Shown: positions 7,010-8,017 of the stretch, in pieces
Layout of the letters: every line of letters begins with the position of its first letter
Numbering within the stretch: the first letter of the stretch is position 1
NCBI GenBank assembly: GCA_030670375.1
Contig: DAOVBT010000068.1
Location: 1 to 8,017, forward strand
Direction of reading: 5' to 3'
Source of the DNA: Candidatus Aminicenantota bacterium
GTDB lineage: Bacteria > Acidobacteriota > Aminicenantia > Aminicenantales > Aminicenantaceae
DNA: 8,017 nucleotides
The notes under the pieces: generated by a model
Seen by the model: only the letters and a program-made list of their open reading frames with translations
Told to the model about the DNA's origin: nothing
Database searches by the model: none
Made by a program: the position numbers and the translations under genes

Positions 7010-7480
7010 TCAATCAAGCCCAGATTCCTTTAACAGGTTCAGTGTTTCCACGAGAGCAAAGGCCGCATCATAACCTTTGTTGCCCGCTTTTGTACCCGCT
7101 CTTTCTATGCCCTGCTCGATCGTATCCACAGTCAGTATCCCGTAGCTGACTGGAATCCCGTCTTCCATGGCAATCTGAGCTAGTCCCTTTGTGACCTCTG
7201 CACTCAGGAAATCGAAATGGGGCGTATCCCCTCTGATCAATGCTCCTATGCAGAGAATGCCGTCGACTTTCCCAGCTTTAGCCAGTTTTTTCGCTAGGAC
7301 TGGGATTTCAAAAGAACCAGGGACTTTATAGATGGAGATATCCTTCTCTTCTGCTCCCATCTTATAGAGAGCATCCAGCGCTCCTTCCAGCAGTCTTTCT
7401 GAAATAAACTGGTTAAACCGACTGACAACGATGCCGATCTTAAGGCCAGCCGCTTGTAATTTTCCCTGGTAAATTTCCAT
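7010..7480 (-). CDS. ribH: 6,7-dimethyl-8-ribityllumazine synthase (lumazine synthase, RibH)
   Basis: RibH condenses 5-amino-6-ribitylaminouracil with 3,4-dihydroxy-2-butanone 4-phosphate to give 6,7-dimethyl-8-ribityllumazine, the penultimate step of riboflavin synthesis, in the cytoplasm. The 156-residue protein is full length for the family (about 154). Visible active-site elements are the aromatic Phe22 in SRFNQFI (20-26), the loop VPGSFEIP (53-60), GALIRGDTPHFDFLSAE (79-95) with catalytic His88, and the phosphate-binding region with Arg127 in GIERAGTKAGNKG (124-136). These positions coincide with Bacillus subtilis numbering. The start at 7480 is fixed by GAGGAG 9 nt upstream and by homology. 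The frame is open farther upstream to 7672, but that extension overlaps the preceding hydratase gene and has no lumazine synthase character. The gap to the hydratase stop is 13 nt. ribH followed by nusB is a common bacterial pair. Other riboflavin genes are not in this window. Confidence 0.97.
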   Translation of the reverse strand: MEIYQGKLQAAGLKIGIVVSRFNQFISERLLEGALDALYKMGAEEKDISIYKVPGSFEIPVLAKKLAKAGKVDGILCIGALIRGDTPHFDFLSAEVTKGLAQIAMEDGIPVSYGILTVDTIEQGIERAGTKAGNKGYDAAFALVETLNLLKESGLD

Positions 7481-7489
7481 TTTATCTCT

Positions 7490-7495
7490 CTCCTC
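7490..7495 (-). promoter_or_regulatory. Ribosome binding site of ribH, overlapping the upstream stop codon
   Basis: GAGGAG on the minus strand begins within the TGA stop of the hydratase gene (7496-7494) and lies 9 nt before the ribH ATG at 7480. It decides the start in favour of 7480 over upstream in-frame ATGs, and suggests re-initiation or coupling after the hydratase gene. Confidence 0.7.
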
Positions 7496-8017
7496 ATTTT
7501 CCTTGAAAATTGGCCTTTCTTTTTTCCAAGAAGGCCTTTGTCCCTTCCTTGCTGTCCTCTGAGGAACAGGCGCTGCCGAAAAGTTCTGCTTCAAGGAGCA
7601 AACCCTCGGGCAGGCTTTTATCCAATCCTTCATTGATAGCACGGATGGAATATTCCAGAGCCAGGGGGGCATTCGCTATCATTTCCCCGGCTAAGGCTTC
7701 ACACGTGGATACTAGATCACTTTGGGGTACGACACTATTGACAAGACCGATAGCCAATGCTTCTTGGGCATCGATCATCTTTCCGCTGAGGACAAGCTCC
7801 ATGGCTTTTCCCTTTCCAACCAACCGAGCCAATCTTTGTGTGCCACCAAAGCCTGGAATCAATCCCAATTTCACTTCGGGCTGTCCCATCTTAGCATTTT
7901 CCGATGCGATCCGGACATGACAAGCCAGGGCGAGTTCTGTTCCGCCGCCTAACGCATAGCCGTTGATGGCAGCGATGACTGGTTTTCTATAATTCTCTAT
8001 CAATTTCGTGAGCTCTT
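7494..8017 (-). CDS. Enoyl-CoA hydratase/isomerase (crotonase) family protein, C-terminal two thirds (cut by the right edge)
   Basis: Crotonase-fold enzymes bind acyl-CoA; the likely reaction here is hydration of trans-2-enoyl-CoA to 3-hydroxyacyl-CoA (beta-oxidation or short-chain crotonyl-CoA metabolism). The frame is open through the right edge, giving ELTKLIENYRKPVIAAINGY as the first visible residues. The TTG at 8003 is an internal Leu codon, not a start. Counting from that Leu as 1, GYALGGGTELALAC (15-28) carries the oxyanion-hole glycine and Glu23, and GQPEVKLGLIPGFGGTQRL (40-58) carries Glu43. These correspond to the two catalytic glutamates of rat mitochondrial enoyl-CoA hydratase (Glu144 and Glu164, the same 20-residue spacing). 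The C-terminus FLEKRKANF is typical. About 90 N-terminal residues are missing. Having both Glu residues argues for a hydratase rather than a non-hydratase crotonase, but chain-length specificity cannot be read. It is the most upstream gene visible, 13 nt before ribH. Confidence 0.94.
   Translation of the reverse strand, partial: ELTKLIENYRKPVIAAINGYALGGGTELALACHVRIASENAKMGQPEVKLGLIPGFGGTQRLARLVGKGKAMELVLSGKMIDAQEALAIGLVNSVVPQSDLVSTCEALAGEMIANAPLALEYSIRAINEGLDKSLPEGLLLEAELFGSACSSEDSKEGTKAFLEKRKANFQGK

Noticed and set aside
6540..7073. Plus-strand open frame of 177 codons opposite nusB and the ends of ribH and lysS.
   Set aside because: It is fully antisense to well-recognised genes and spans their junctions. 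No domain was recognised, so it is treated as a shadow.
7481..7672. N-terminal extension of RibH by 64 residues to an upstream in-frame ATG.
   Set aside because: It overlaps the hydratase coding region, lacks family similarity, and the strong GAGGAG site and homology both point to 7480.
7494..8003. TTG at 8003 as the start of a short complete hydratase.
   Set aside because: The frame stays open to the window edge with crotonase-like residues (ELTKL), and a start there would remove the N-terminal third of the fold.

Overview
All nine genes that can be supported here lie on the minus strand, so the window reads right to left as one compact transcription unit: crotonase-family hydratase (cut by the right edge), ribH, nusB, lysS, lolC/E-type permease, lolD, bamA, skp/ompH, and the first 48 codons of fabZ (cut by the left edge). 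Gaps are 13 nt, 0 to 11 nt, an 8-nt overlap, 13 nt, an 8-nt overlap, 76 nt, 42 nt and 6 nt. No convincing terminator or promoter is visible, so the operon promoter probably lies beyond the right edge. No RNA gene, mobile element or CRISPR array was seen, and nothing suggests horizontal transfer.

The genes form two functional blocks. The right-hand block (about 5069-8017) is metabolism and core expression: an enoyl-CoA hydratase/isomerase family enzyme, lumazine synthase for riboflavin, the antitermination factor NusB and a class II lysyl-tRNA synthetase. The left-hand block (1-5055) builds the outer membrane. LolC/E and LolD extract lipoproteins from the inner membrane, BamA inserts beta-barrel proteins, Skp/OmpH chaperones barrel proteins across the periplasm, and FabZ supplies hydroxyacyl-ACP dehydration for phospholipid synthesis, competing with lipid A synthesis for the same intermediates.

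The organism is a Gram-negative-type (diderm) bacterium with moderate GC content by eye. The order lysS-lolC-lolD-bamA-skp followed by fabZ resembles clusters known from Geobacter-like Desulfobacterota and other non-enterobacterial diderms, but with no lpxD between skp and fabZ. An uncultured Desulfobacterota, Acidobacteriota or Aminicenantes-like lineage would fit; this is inference from gene order and protein flavour, not a firm placement.

This is mostly a conserved housekeeping region, and I found no new biological system. The points most worth a second look are the Gly/Tyr-rich insert with an internal repeat in the BamA barrel, the direct skp-fabZ junction with a TTG start, and the mixed content of the operon.
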